DNA from: CAZZCU01 sp964652825
Lineage (GTDB): Bacteria > Bdellovibrionota_B > Oligoflexia > Oligoflexales > CAZZCU01
Reading direction: 5' to 3'
Length of the DNA: 64,000 bases
NCBI GenBank assembly: GCA_964652825.1
Contig: CAZZCU010000012.1
Coordinates: 1 to 64,000 of the forward strand
In this document: one piece after another, positions 43,441-51,334 of the stretch
Layout of the letters: every line of letters starts with the position of its first letter
How positions within the stretch are numbered: position 1 is the first letter of the stretch
Notes under the pieces: model-generated
Told to the model about the DNA's origin: nothing
The model's database searches: none
What the model saw: only the letters and a program-made list of their open reading frames with translations
Position numbers and translations under genes: made by a program

Positions 43441-43757
43441 TGGCGCAATGGTTGAAGTTGAGCGAACTAGCGGCGATGGCTGAAGGTCAGCTGCTGGAGT
43501 TTGTTATTGAGGACGAGGAATTGATCGCCTATCGCGAGGGCGAACATGTTTTCGTCTATCGCGATCGGTGTTCCCATGCCGATGTACCGCTGTCGCTTGG
43601 TCATGTGGAAGACGGTGCGATTGTGTGCTGGAAGCATGGGGCGCGTTTTGATTTGAGGACAGGCGCGGCTTTGACTATGCCAGCGACGGCACCTATCGAT
43701 CGTTGCGAAGCAAAGGTCGAAGCCGGTATAGTGTACGTTGATATCGATTCGATTTAG
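43440..43757 (+). CDS. Rieske-type [2Fe-2S] ferredoxin
   Basis: This 105-residue protein has a single Rieske domain. The ligands are C-x-H in DRCSHADVPL (about residues 44-46) and C-x2-H in IVCWKHGARF (about 64-67). It resembles the small ferredoxin of non-heme iron oxygenases, but no oxygenase is nearby. Placement directly behind sufD, with a TGATG junction, is seen in several bacterial suf operons. It suggests an electron donor or a test client of the pathway. A GTG one codon upstream is an alternative start. Confidence 0.9.
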   Translation: MAQWLKLSELAAMAEGQLLEFVIEDEELIAYREGEHVFVYRDRCSHADVPLSLGHVEDGAIVCWKHGARFDLRTGAALTMPATAPIDRCEAKVEAGIVYVDIDSI

Positions 43758-43765
43758 AGGAAACC

Positions 43766-44170
43766 ATGTCTACTCCACTGCCTCGTGACCCTGGACTTTG
43801 CAAATCGCTGAAACTGCGTTGCCCGTATTGTGGTGCATCGTCGCTGCGTGCTACTGGCTCATGGTTGCGTTTTGCCGACGGTTGTACGGCCTGCGATTAT
43901 AAATACGAACGCGAAGAAGGTTATTTTACCGGTGCGTCGTGGATGGTGAATTATACCGTGACGGTGCTGGTAGGGATTTTCGCCGGTGTGTTTTTGGTTT
44001 TCCGTTTCCCCAACGTTAACAGCTCATTGATTGCCGCGGCGCTGGCCGTGGTTGTTTTGAGTTTTGGTGCTTGGTTTATGCCGTTTTCCAAGGCGCTATG
44101 GATGTATGTCGATCACAAGTTGCATCCGTTGACCGATGCTGATCGTCTACAAGGCATCTCCCATCACTGA
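43766..44170 (+). CDS. DUF983 membrane protein
   Basis: This is a 134-residue protein with an N-terminal zinc-ribbon-like region: CPYC at about 19-22 and ADGCTACDY at about 37-45. Two transmembrane helices follow at about 63-82 and 88-104. It matches the DUF983 layout, whose function is unknown; some members are encoded next to cytochrome oxidase or haem genes. Here it closes the suf operon, 8 bases after the Rieske gene. Confidence 0.82.
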   Translation: MSTPLPRDPGLCKSLKLRCPYCGASSLRATGSWLRFADGCTACDYKYEREEGYFTGASWMVNYTVTVLVGIFAGVFLVFRFPNVNSSLIAAALAVVVLSFGAWFMPFSKALWMYVDHKLHPLTDADRLQGISHH

Positions 44171-44183
44171 CTCGTGATGGGAG
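44158..44183. terminator. Hairpin between convergent DUF983 and icd genes
   Basis: CTCCCATCAC (44158-44167) and GTGATGGGAG (44174-44183) form a perfect 10-bp stem; the DUF983 stop codon starts in the 6-base loop. No T-run follows on either strand, so it is a probable two-way barrier rather than a textbook terminator. Confidence 0.6.
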
Positions 44184-44194
44184 GCGTTGTTCGT

Positions 44195-45421
44195 TTACAT
44201 TTCTTTTTTGAGATTTTCGTCGAGCTTATCCAAGAACTTGTTGGTCGTGAGGTAGCTGTCCTTAGGTGCGCTGCTACCGTGGATACACACCGCCAGGTCC
44301 TTAGTCATAAAGCCTGCCTCGATCGTGTTCACACAAACTTTCTCAAGTGCTTCGGCGAATTTTACCACGTCGGGAGTCTCGTCGAGTTTGCCGCGATGCG
44401 CCAGACCTTGGGTCCAGGCAAAGATACTGGCGATCGGATTGGTGCTGGTCTCTCTACCGGCTTGATGTTCGCGATAATGACGAGTGACGGTGCCGTGCGC
44501 GGCTTCGGTCTCGATCGTGCGGCCGTTAGGACACATTAAGACCGAGGTCATCATGCCCAGACTACCGAATCCTTGCGCCACCGTGTCAGATTGTACGTCG
44601 CCATCGTAGTTCTTGCAGGCCCAGAGGATACCACCGTCCCATTTAAGAACCTGTGCCACCATATCGTCGATAAGACGATGTTCGTAGGTTAGTTTTGCAG
44701 TTTTAAATTTTGCTTCAAACTCGTCAGCAAAAACTTTGGCGAAGATATCTTTGAAACGGCCATCATAAACTTTTAGGATGGTGTTTTTCGTCGACAAGTA
44801 AACCGGATAGTTTTTGCTCAGGCCGTAGGCAAAGCACGAGCGGGCAAAGCCGGCGATCGATTCATCCGTGTTGTACATGCCCATCGCGATGCCGGGATTT
44901 TTGAAGTCCATGACCTCCCAGGTTTTGGCTTCGCCACCGCCAGCCGGTTCAAATACCATCTTTAGTTTACCGGCGCCGGGAATAATCACATCGGTTGCTT
45001 TGTATTGATCAGCATGAGCATGACGACCAACCACAATCGGGCGTTTCCAATTTGGTACCAGACGCGGGATATTCCGGCAGATAATCGGCTCGCGAAACAC
45101 CGTGCCGCCTAAGTAATTGCGGATAGTGCCATTCGGGCTTTTCCACATTTTTGTGAGACTGAATTCCTTAACCCGGGCTTCATCCGGAGTAATGGTCGCA
45201 CATTTGATGCCGACATCATGATCTTTGATAGCTTTTGCTGCGTCGAGGGTGACTTGATCTCCGGTTTTGTCACGGTTTTCGATACCTAAATCAAAATACA
45301 ATAAGTTCACATCCAAATAGGGGAGAATCAGTTTCTTCTTTATCTCAGCCCAAATGATGCGAGTCATCTCGTCGCCGTCGAGTTCCACTACAGGTTTTGC
45401 GACTTTGATCTTAGCGGCCAT
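44195..45421 (-). CDS. icd: NADP-dependent isocitrate dehydrogenase (eukaryotic-like type)
   Basis: This 408-residue dimeric IDH makes 2-oxoglutarate and NADPH in the TCA cycle. It belongs to the subfamily that includes mitochondrial IDH2, not the E. coli Icd type. Seen: ELDGDEMTRIIWAEIK at the start, KMWKSPNGTIRN and GGTVFREPIICRNIP (substrate loop), KNYDGDVQSDTVAQGFGSLG (about 270-289), and HGTVTRHYREHQAG. A ribosome site AAGGAG is present upstream. It is downstream of the HATPase gene on the same strand. Confidence 0.95.
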   Translation of the reverse strand: MAAKIKVAKPVVELDGDEMTRIIWAEIKKKLILPYLDVNLLYFDLGIENRDKTGDQVTLDAAKAIKDHDVGIKCATITPDEARVKEFSLTKMWKSPNGTIRNYLGGTVFREPIICRNIPRLVPNWKRPIVVGRHAHADQYKATDVIIPGAGKLKMVFEPAGGGEAKTWEVMDFKNPGIAMGMYNTDESIAGFARSCFAYGLSKNYPVYLSTKNTILKVYDGRFKDIFAKVFADEFEAKFKTAKLTYEHRLIDDMVAQVLKWDGGILWACKNYDGDVQSDTVAQGFGSLGMMTSVLMCPNGRTIETEAAHGTVTRHYREHQAGRETSTNPIASIFAWTQGLAHRGKLDETPDVVKFAEALEKVCVNTIEAGFMTKDLAVCIHGSSAPKDSYLTTNKFLDKLDENLKKEM

Positions 45422-45447
45422 ATAATTCTCCTTAGTAAATACAAATA

Positions 45448-46410
45448 TTATTTGCGAAAATAATGTATGGAACGTGGCATTCGGGCAAAATCACGCAACT
45501 GGTCGTGATTGTCAATCAGCGCAATAACTTCGGTGCATTCACCGGCTTCCACATTACAGATAAGCGCATGGCAGCAATAGAAAATTTTGAACAGGCCAAG
45601 ACCAGCGCCACCGGCTTTGGTATCGATCAGTTTGTTGCTGTCATCGCGCCGCAAAACTTTCTTTAAGTAATCGAGAAATTTATCTTGGCGCAAAGCGCCG
45701 AAGGGGTCGCGCACGCTGATAGCAAAGGTATCGCCATCGCAGGCGTAACTTAACGTCGGACGCTCTTCCGGCTCGAGAGTGATTACGGAGTTGCGTGACA
45801 TGCCTTTGAAACGCTCAATGCCGGCGGCGACCGGTGCATCGTAAATGGCATTCATCAGCATTTCTTCGGTGATTCCAAAAATCATCTTGGCAATGCTTTG
45901 GCCGAGTTGATTTTGCTCGGCAAATCGCAGTGTTTCGGTATTTAGATTTTCGCGCTCCTGTGAGCCTTTAACTTCGACGTGATGCTGATAAGTGCCAGGC
46001 AATAGGTATTTTTCCAGACCGAAAATATCACGGGTCAGAATTTTCTGAATCGTTACGCGCAGCTCATGCGCCAGCCAGTTGGCGTTGTTGCGATTGGCGA
46101 TTACATGATCGAGGAGTTGATGATCTTGGCCGGCAAGAGCCGGACTGTAAATGTGCATTGGCTGGCTCGTGACCAGAATTGTCGTCGCGTCCGGATGGCG
46201 TTGGCGAACCGAACGGAATAGCTCGGGGTCGGCCTGGTTGGCCAGAAACACTGCTAAATTGCCGATCGGTAGGGCCTGGATCGCGGCCGCGGCGGCTTGT
46301 GCATCGGTGACGATCTGCGCTACGGCATCGCCGCTGGCGACTTGCAACGCCGTAACATTGGGTAACGCCTTATCGGTCGACGCATCGAGATAAATGATAT
46401 TTTGTGCCAT
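45448..46410 (-). CDS. Protein with receiver-like N-terminus and HATPase (histidine-kinase-type) C-terminus
   Basis: This 320-residue protein has an N-terminal region (about 1-110) with the alternating strands of a response-regulator-like fold. The phospho-acceptor Asp is not apparent. The C-terminal GHKL ATPase domain has an N-box EEMLMNAIYDAP near 181-192, a DPFG/SVRDPFGAL segment, and a G-box GGAGLGLFKIF near 262-272. No H-box is seen, so it looks more like an anti-sigma-type or switch-type ATP-binding protein than a sensor kinase. It sits between nuoB (10 bases away) and icd (26 bases away). Confidence 0.7.
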   Translation of the reverse strand: MAQNIIYLDASTDKALPNVTALQVASGDAVAQIVTDAQAAAAAIQALPIGNLAVFLANQADPELFRSVRQRHPDATTILVTSQPMHIYSPALAGQDHQLLDHVIANRNNANWLAHELRVTIQKILTRDIFGLEKYLLPGTYQHHVEVKGSQERENLNTETLRFAEQNQLGQSIAKMIFGITEEMLMNAIYDAPVAAGIERFKGMSRNSVITLEPEERPTLSYACDGDTFAISVRDPFGALRQDKFLDYLKKVLRRDDSNKLIDTKAGGAGLGLFKIFYCCHALICNVEAGECTEVIALIDNHDQLRDFARMPRSIHYFRK

Positions 46411-46420
46411 GGATAGACTA

Positions 46421-46930
46421 TTATTCCCCGGCGCTTAGGGTGGCATCTGCGTCTGGTTTGCGAACGGCGTCACGGGTGATTTTATCCTGTAACGTCATGA
46501 TGCCGGAGATGACAGCCTCAGGCGTCGGCGGACAGCCGGCGACATAGACATCTACTGGTAGAATCTGATCAACACCTTGCAGTACATGGTACGCACGGTA
46601 GAACCCGCCACTTGATGCGCACGCGCCCATGGCCATCACCCATTTGGGTTCGGCCATCTGATCGTAAACTTTGCGAATCACGGGTGCCATTTTTTCCGTG
46701 ATGGTACCGGCAACAATCATCAGATCAGCTTGGCGTGGTGAGAAGCGAACAACCTCAGCACCAAAGCGTGCGAGGTCATACTTAGGTCCAACCACCGCCA
46801 TATATTCGATACCGCAGCAGGCAGTGCCGAAAGGATAGGGCCAGACCGAGTTTTTGCGGGCCCAGGCCAAGAGTTCTTTGGCTTTTGTTGTAAAAACGGT
46901 ATTTTCTAGTGTTTGTATCGCATGTTTCAT
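46421..46930 (-). CDS. nuoB: NADH-quinone oxidoreductase subunit B (NuoB-like)
   Basis: This 169-residue subunit of complex I coordinates cluster N2. The tandem Cys is in GTACCGIEYM (about residues 36-45), a third ligand in MGACASSGGF, and the fourth in AGCPPTPEAV. The GPKYDLARFG and TEKMAPVIRKVYDQM segments are standard for NuoB. The usual neighbours nuoA and nuoCD are not adjacent, which is unusual. It starts divergently from the Agl/Glt-like operon. Confidence 0.9.
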   Translation of the reverse strand: MKHAIQTLENTVFTTKAKELLAWARKNSVWPYPFGTACCGIEYMAVVGPKYDLARFGAEVVRFSPRQADLMIVAGTITEKMAPVIRKVYDQMAEPKWVMAMGACASSGGFYRAYHVLQGVDQILPVDVYVAGCPPTPEAVISGIMTLQDKITRDAVRKPDADATLSAGE

Positions 46931-46986
46931 CGCAGCAACCCCAAATATCCGCTTCCGGAAACTTCAGCCTAAGGTAAAACCGGTAA

Positions 46987-47007
46987 AAGTCTAGTCTATT
47001 TAGACTT
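46987..47007. promoter_or_regulatory. Palindrome in the nuoB / agl-like divergent region
   Basis: AAGTCTA (46987-46993) and TAGACTT (47001-47007) are perfect 7-bp arms with a 7-base spacer. It lies about 60 bases upstream of nuoB and 39 bases upstream of the -35 box of the divergent operon, a position suitable for a shared operator. The binding protein is unknown. Confidence 0.35.
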
Positions 47008-47045
47008 AATCTGCCATTGCACCTAAAAAAAACCAAGGGCGCAGG

Positions 47046-47074
47046 TTGACGCTTTTCCTCAGGCCACCTAAAAT
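47046..47074 (+). promoter_or_regulatory. Sigma-70-type promoter of the Agl/Glt-like operon
   Basis: TTGACG (47046-47051) and TAAAAT (47069-47074) are separated by exactly 17 bases; both boxes match the consensus at 5 of 6 positions. It lies about 145 bases upstream of the first operon start, leaving a leader with a small CACGG-CCGTG hairpin at 47108-47122. Confidence 0.6.
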
Positions 47075-47217
47075 TTTATGTAAACCCTTTGAATTTGTTT
47101 TCTTTTTCACGGATTCGCCGTGAGTAAATGAACTTGGGGTGGCCGCCCAGGGCTGGGTTTGGCCGGTTGAACTACATTATAGATCTGGATCGCATCGATT
47201 CATGGAGGACGCGCGCG

Positions 47218-47883
47218 ATGCTTGGAACCCTGAGCCGCATTTTTGAGCAAGGTGGTTGGCCGGTAATGATATCCATTACCGCGACCCTAATCGTTTCACT
47301 GGTCATTATCGTTGAGCGAACATTTCGTTACTGGTTGCAGTACGATTTGACCAATTCCAGTGGTTTTATGGCGGCTGTACAGAAGATGGTGATGAATAAT
47401 TCCATCGAGAATGCCATTCGTCTGTGCAAAAAAATGCGGCCAAAATTGCTGCCCTACGTATTGGCGGAAGGCTTAAAGCGCGCAAATGATTCCACCGACG
47501 AAATTACTAACGCCATGGATCACGCACAGCTTGCCGCATATCCGAATGTCACCAAGCGTCTACCGTTTCTGGCGACTACCGCAAACGTTGCAACGCTGCT
47601 GGGTTTGTTGGGAACCATTTTCGGTCTGATGAAATCCTTTAAGGCAGCGGCAACCGCGACCGGTGCCCAGAAGCAAACTTTGCTTGCTGAAGGTATCGCC
47701 GAAGCTTTGACAGCTACATCGTATGGATTAGGCACCGCTCTATTGTGCTTGTTCGCTTACGGTATTTTGAGTCTGAAGCAGGCCGCGATCGTAGACGATA
47801 TCAACAAGAACGCGTCGCGTTTGATCGACCTATTGTATACGCGCAAAATGAAGCTGCGCGGCGGTAGTTCAAACAATAACTAA
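47218..47883 (+). CDS. MotA/TolQ/ExbB-family proton channel protein (AglR-like)
   Basis: This 221-residue inner-membrane protein has three transmembrane helices (about 14-35, 118-141, 164-187). The ExbB/TolQ signature is present: LGLLGTIFGLMKSFKAAA, then a LAEGIAEALTATSYGLGTALL segment. It would form the pentameric proton channel around the two ExbD-like partners encoded next. The ATG at 47218 has a GGAGG site; an upstream in-frame ATG at 47128 adds a non-conserved stretch without a ribosome site. In Myxococcus the matching gene (aglR) powers gliding. The assignment to that subtype rests on the neighbours. Confidence 0.87.
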   Translation: MLGTLSRIFEQGGWPVMISITATLIVSLVIIVERTFRYWLQYDLTNSSGFMAAVQKMVMNNSIENAIRLCKKMRPKLLPYVLAEGLKRANDSTDEITNAMDHAQLAAYPNVTKRLPFLATTANVATLLGLLGTIFGLMKSFKAAATATGAQKQTLLAEGIAEALTATSYGLGTALLCLFAYGILSLKQAAIVDDINKNASRLIDLLYTRKMKLRGGSSNNN

Positions 47884-47916
47884 GATCATGCCGGTGGCTG
47901 GTCGGGGAGAATAAGC

Positions 47917-48456
47917 GTGCGTCGTAGACTTAAGCGTCGCCAACTGGAATACAAAGACATCGAGTTAAACATCATGCCGTTTATTGATGTTTTCTCGTTG
48001 CTGAATACGTTCTTGTTATTCTCCGCCGTATTCTTGTCCATCGGTATCATTGAAGTACAGATTCCGTTCCTGACCAATGCGCCTCCTCCCAAGCAAGAGC
48101 GAACGAGGAATCTGCAGATTAATGTTGATATTGATATCGAGAAAGTCGAACTGACAACGTCATGGACTGCGGCGCCCGTGAATGAGCAAAAGCAATCGTT
48201 TGCATTGAACGCGACAGGTGTCGCTGAATTGCATACGCGTTTGGTGGCATTGCGGCAGCAGCACGAGGAAACCGATTTAGTCACGGTCTTCTCCGAGGAC
48301 GATGTCATTTATGAAAAACTGACGATGGTTTTGGATGCGATCAAATTTCTTGATGAAAATGATCCGCGTTTCCGTGAGATCGATCCACGAACCAAAGAAT
48401 CTCATACTAGCGCGTTTTTATATCCAAAAATTGTCATGGGCAGCGTAATGCTTTAA
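47917..48456 (+). CDS. ExbD/TolR-family protein 1 (AglQ/AglS-like)
   Basis: This 179-residue bitopic protein has a basic N-terminus and one transmembrane helix at about 22-45. The proton-carrying Asp24 lies in IMPFIDVFSLLNTFLLF. The periplasmic domain has a FALNATGVAELHTRLVALR-type strand-helix as in ExbD. The start is GTG with GGGAG upstream. With the downstream second ExbD-like gene, the set has one channel protein and two different MotB-like subunits, the same composition as the Myxococcus AglRQS motor. Confidence 0.87.
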   Translation: MRRRLKRRQLEYKDIELNIMPFIDVFSLLNTFLLFSAVFLSIGIIEVQIPFLTNAPPPKQERTRNLQINVDIDIEKVELTTSWTAAPVNEQKQSFALNATGVAELHTRLVALRQQHEETDLVTVFSEDDVIYEKLTMVLDAIKFLDENDPRFREIDPRTKESHTSAFLYPKIVMGSVML

Positions 48457-48468
48457 GGGAATATTGTT

Positions 48469-48960
48469 ATGGCAAGTGCAGGTGGGAATTCCCGCGAATC
48501 GATTTCGTTAAACCTCAATCCCTTGCTGGACGTGTTTAGTATTCTAATCACGTTCTTGCTGATGAGTTTCTCGACGGATCCGATCAGCCACGATGTTCCC
48601 AAGGATCTGACATTGCCGGAATCAAAGACGATTGCAGCACTTGATGAGATTCCAACGGTTATTGTCACCAGAAACGAAGTTTTGGTCGGCGATAAAAAGA
48701 TCGCCAACGTGATCGGTGGTGATGTCGAGGAGAGAGATCGCGCGCAGGGCGCGATATTTCCATTGTATGAAGAACTGAAAATTTTGGCCGAGCAAAACAA
48801 AAAACTGGCCAAGACCGAAGTCGATAAAAATAAAACCGGCACGCTGACAGTTGAAATCGATAAGGATCATCGATTTAAGCTTCTCAAGCGCGTCATGATT
48901 TCTGGTCAACAAGCTGAATTTATCACCTATAAGCTGACGGTATCTAAGGAGCTTAACTAA
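48469..48960 (+). CDS. ExbD/TolR-family protein 2 (AglS/AglQ-like)
   Basis: This 163-residue bitopic protein has a transmembrane helix at about 16-35 with Asp21 in LNPLLDVFSILITFLLM, matching the essential Asp of ExbD/TolR. The periplasmic part is hydrophilic with a predicted long helix (YEELKILAEQNKKLAKTEVDK). It lies 12 bases after the first ExbD-like gene and 2 before a beta-barrel gene. Confidence 0.87.
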   Translation: MASAGGNSRESISLNLNPLLDVFSILITFLLMSFSTDPISHDVPKDLTLPESKTIAALDEIPTVIVTRNEVLVGDKKIANVIGGDVEERDRAQGAIFPLYEELKILAEQNKKLAKTEVDKNKTGTLTVEIDKDHRFKLLKRVMISGQQAEFITYKLTVSKELN

Positions 48961-48962
48961 TC

Positions 48963-49730
48963 GTGTTTTCCAGGGATGGAAACCAGACGACACATAGACG
49001 GAAACTCATATCTATAGCTTTAGGTCTGAGTTGTTTGCTGATATCGCACGCCTTCGTTCCGCCGATTGCCGCCGACGAAAAATTTGAGAACTACGAAGTT
49101 CGCGTTATCCGTCCCAAATATTTCACCAAGACCGGCCGTTTTGAAATGGGCGCGCAAATGAGCGTCGTTATGAACGAGACTTTTATTTATACCTTTTTGG
49201 CGACCGGCCTGATGACCTATCACTTCTCCGAAACTTTGGCGATCGAGGGTGCGGGATCGTTTGGTATTTCTGTTGAGAAAGAAGATAAGCGTATTCTGGA
49301 TGATGAGTTTGGTATTAAGACCCAGATTTTCGAGACGCTTTATGCAATGGAAGCCGCGCTGCAGTGGACGCCGATTTATGGCAAGTGGCAGTTGCCGAAC
49401 GGCCGACTCATTTATTTTGATACCTTTCTCGCTGTTGGTGGTGGTTTAACCGGTATCAATTGGCGTTATAGCAAATTCTGTACGCCGCCTCCGGAAGGTT
49501 CGACCGCTAATCCGGCGCCGGCAGATCAGGTAAAGTCCTATCCGACAATTCTCATAGGTGGCGGTCAGCGTTTCTTTGTGAAGCGGGATATGGCAATCAA
49601 GTGGGATATTCGTAATCACTCGCTAATGTACAGTACTATTGATGGCGAATGTGATCCGGAAAACTCATCGGGCGGCAGCGGTGTGCATCACAACATTACG
49701 ATGCAGATAGGGGCCTCGAAGTTTTTCTAG
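48963..49730 (+). CDS. Outer-membrane beta-barrel protein
   Basis: This 255-residue protein has a signal peptide (hydrophobic about 16-33, likely cleavage after PIAA near 37). The sequence consists of alternating amphipathic strands and ends in Phe (ASKFF), a usual outer-membrane barrel signature. Phrases such as SETLAIEGAGSFGIS, RLIYFDTFLAVGGGL and QRFFVKRDMAIKWDIRNHSL are typical of small OmpA/OmpW-like barrels in delta-proteobacteria. In the Glt system GltA and GltB are outer-membrane barrels, so this may be the outer-membrane partner. It is GTG-started, 2 bases after the preceding gene. Confidence 0.75.
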   Translation: MFSRDGNQTTHRRKLISIALGLSCLLISHAFVPPIAADEKFENYEVRVIRPKYFTKTGRFEMGAQMSVVMNETFIYTFLATGLMTYHFSETLAIEGAGSFGISVEKEDKRILDDEFGIKTQIFETLYAMEAALQWTPIYGKWQLPNGRLIYFDTFLAVGGGLTGINWRYSKFCTPPPEGSTANPAPADQVKSYPTILIGGGQRFFVKRDMAIKWDIRNHSLMYSTIDGECDPENSSGGSGVHHNITMQIGASKFF

Positions 49731-49771
49731 TCAATTTCTGTTTATTCGCGTCTGGGTTTTGGAGATAGAGT

Positions 49772-51310
49772 TTGTCATTTAAAGTCGCCGCAAAATTTAC
49801 GTTAATAACTGGCATTGCCATCGCAATGGTGTCGACGCCGGCTTATGCGAATTACCAGGCTGCGCAGGCGGCTTTGGGACGGCGAGATTTTGCGACGGCA
49901 GCGAGTGGTTTTTTTCAGGCGTTTGCTTATCCGAAGGATCGCGCGGAAAAAGCCAAAGCAGAATGGGGCCTCGCACAGAGTTTATATAGTCTCGGTTTGT
50001 ATTATTCAGCTTCCAAGTATTACAGCGTTATTGTTCGGAGAGGGAACGTCCCGGATAATCCGTTTTTCCGCGGCGCCTTGGAGAAGCTTGGTACAATTAA
50101 CAGCACCATCAGCCTTGGTCAATCGCACGTAGTTCAGCTTTTCAAAGGTAAGCTGGATCCCGCTGCGGTCCCCGGACCAGCGCGTGGTTTTTATTTTTAC
50201 TATCTGGGTGTCGAGGCATTTCAGGCGGCTCAATACGAGAAAGCAGCTTCGTTCTTCCGGCGTGTTCCCGCCGGTAGTTCCTATCACATTCGTGCGACAT
50301 TTCACGAAGGCGTGATCGCAAACTTGCAGGGTCGTCATAGTCAGGCCATCAGCTCGTTTCAACGGGTGATCAATGCTGCTGGTCGCGGCGATCGTGGTGA
50401 TGAGTTGCGGGAAGCCGCCACCATCAATATCGCGCGCGTTCACTACGAAACCCGGCGTTTCCGCCAGGCAATCGCCTATTACTCTCAGATACCGCGCGGT
50501 GCTGACAATAACTGGCTTGACGCAGTGTGGGAGGCGTCGTGGGCGTTCTTCCTAATGCAAAATCATAATAGTACGCTTGGCAATATTCACACGATCCATT
50601 CGCCGTTTTTTGAAAATCGGTTTTTCCCGGAAAGTTTTATTCTGCAATCAATCACCTTCCTGCGACTGTGCAAGTTTGACGAAGTGAACAAATCGCTCAG
50701 AACTTTCCGCGCACGGTATACGCCGGTTCTGAATGACTTGAATGCGATGATCAATCAGTACAACAATAATCCCAAAGAGTTTTTCCGCCTGGTTTACAGT
50801 TATCGGGTTGGGAATTTGTCTCGTTATAAAAATGCCTGGGAGATTTTGGATAAATTATCCCGCGCCGACAGTTATAAAGAAGCTGGTGATACCGTGCGGT
50901 TTGCTGATCGTGAGTTGGCGCGGCTGGGCGACTATGGTGGTCGCTGGAAGCAGTCAGGACTTCTCAAGGAGCTCTCGGACTTTTTGAACGGCAAAAAAAC
51001 CTGGGCGATTACCGATGCTGGACGTCGCTTACATAAATCCGCCCGTGATTATCAGGCTTATCTGCGCGATCTATCCGAGCAAACACGTTTGATTCAGGCC
51101 GAGCAAATGCTGAGCGTGGTTGATTCGCTGCGTTCACAATTAAATATCAGTACCGCCGATAAGCGCGCGACGTTTATCGGCGGCATGCAAGAGCTGAATG
51201 TTGGTGATCAGTTGGAGTACTGGCCATTTGAAGGTGAGTATTGGGAAGATGAACTCGGCGGCTATGTCTACAACATCGGCAGCGAATGCAAAAAAGGTAA
51301 CGATAAGTAA
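49772..51310 (+). CDS. Periplasmic TPR-repeat protein
   Basis: This 512-residue protein has a signal peptide ending in TPAYA (about residue 26). Helical repeats follow, of the TPR type: AQAALGRRDFATAASGFFQAF near 32-52, EAFQAAQYEKAASFFRRVP near 148-166, and EAATINIARVHYETRRFRQAIAYYSQIP near 212-239. It is exported and likely periplasmic. A start at TTG 49772 with GGAGATAGAG nearby is chosen. Similar TPR proteins (GltC/GltD class) act in the Glt complex, but an exact orthologue cannot be named. Confidence 0.78.
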   Translation: MSFKVAAKFTLITGIAIAMVSTPAYANYQAAQAALGRRDFATAASGFFQAFAYPKDRAEKAKAEWGLAQSLYSLGLYYSASKYYSVIVRRGNVPDNPFFRGALEKLGTINSTISLGQSHVVQLFKGKLDPAAVPGPARGFYFYYLGVEAFQAAQYEKAASFFRRVPAGSSYHIRATFHEGVIANLQGRHSQAISSFQRVINAAGRGDRGDELREAATINIARVHYETRRFRQAIAYYSQIPRGADNNWLDAVWEASWAFFLMQNHNSTLGNIHTIHSPFFENRFFPESFILQSITFLRLCKFDEVNKSLRTFRARYTPVLNDLNAMINQYNNNPKEFFRLVYSYRVGNLSRYKNAWEILDKLSRADSYKEAGDTVRFADRELARLGDYGGRWKQSGLLKELSDFLNGKKTWAITDAGRRLHKSARDYQAYLRDLSEQTRLIQAEQMLSVVDSLRSQLNISTADKRATFIGGMQELNVGDQLEYWPFEGEYWEDELGGYVYNIGSECKKGNDK

Positions 51311-51334
51311 ACGAGAGTATCAAGAACGGATTTT

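Noticed and set aside
43440..43757. Ring-hydroxylating dioxygenase ferredoxin subunit
   Set aside because: No oxygenase or reductase subunit is nearby; the gene is embedded in the suf operon.
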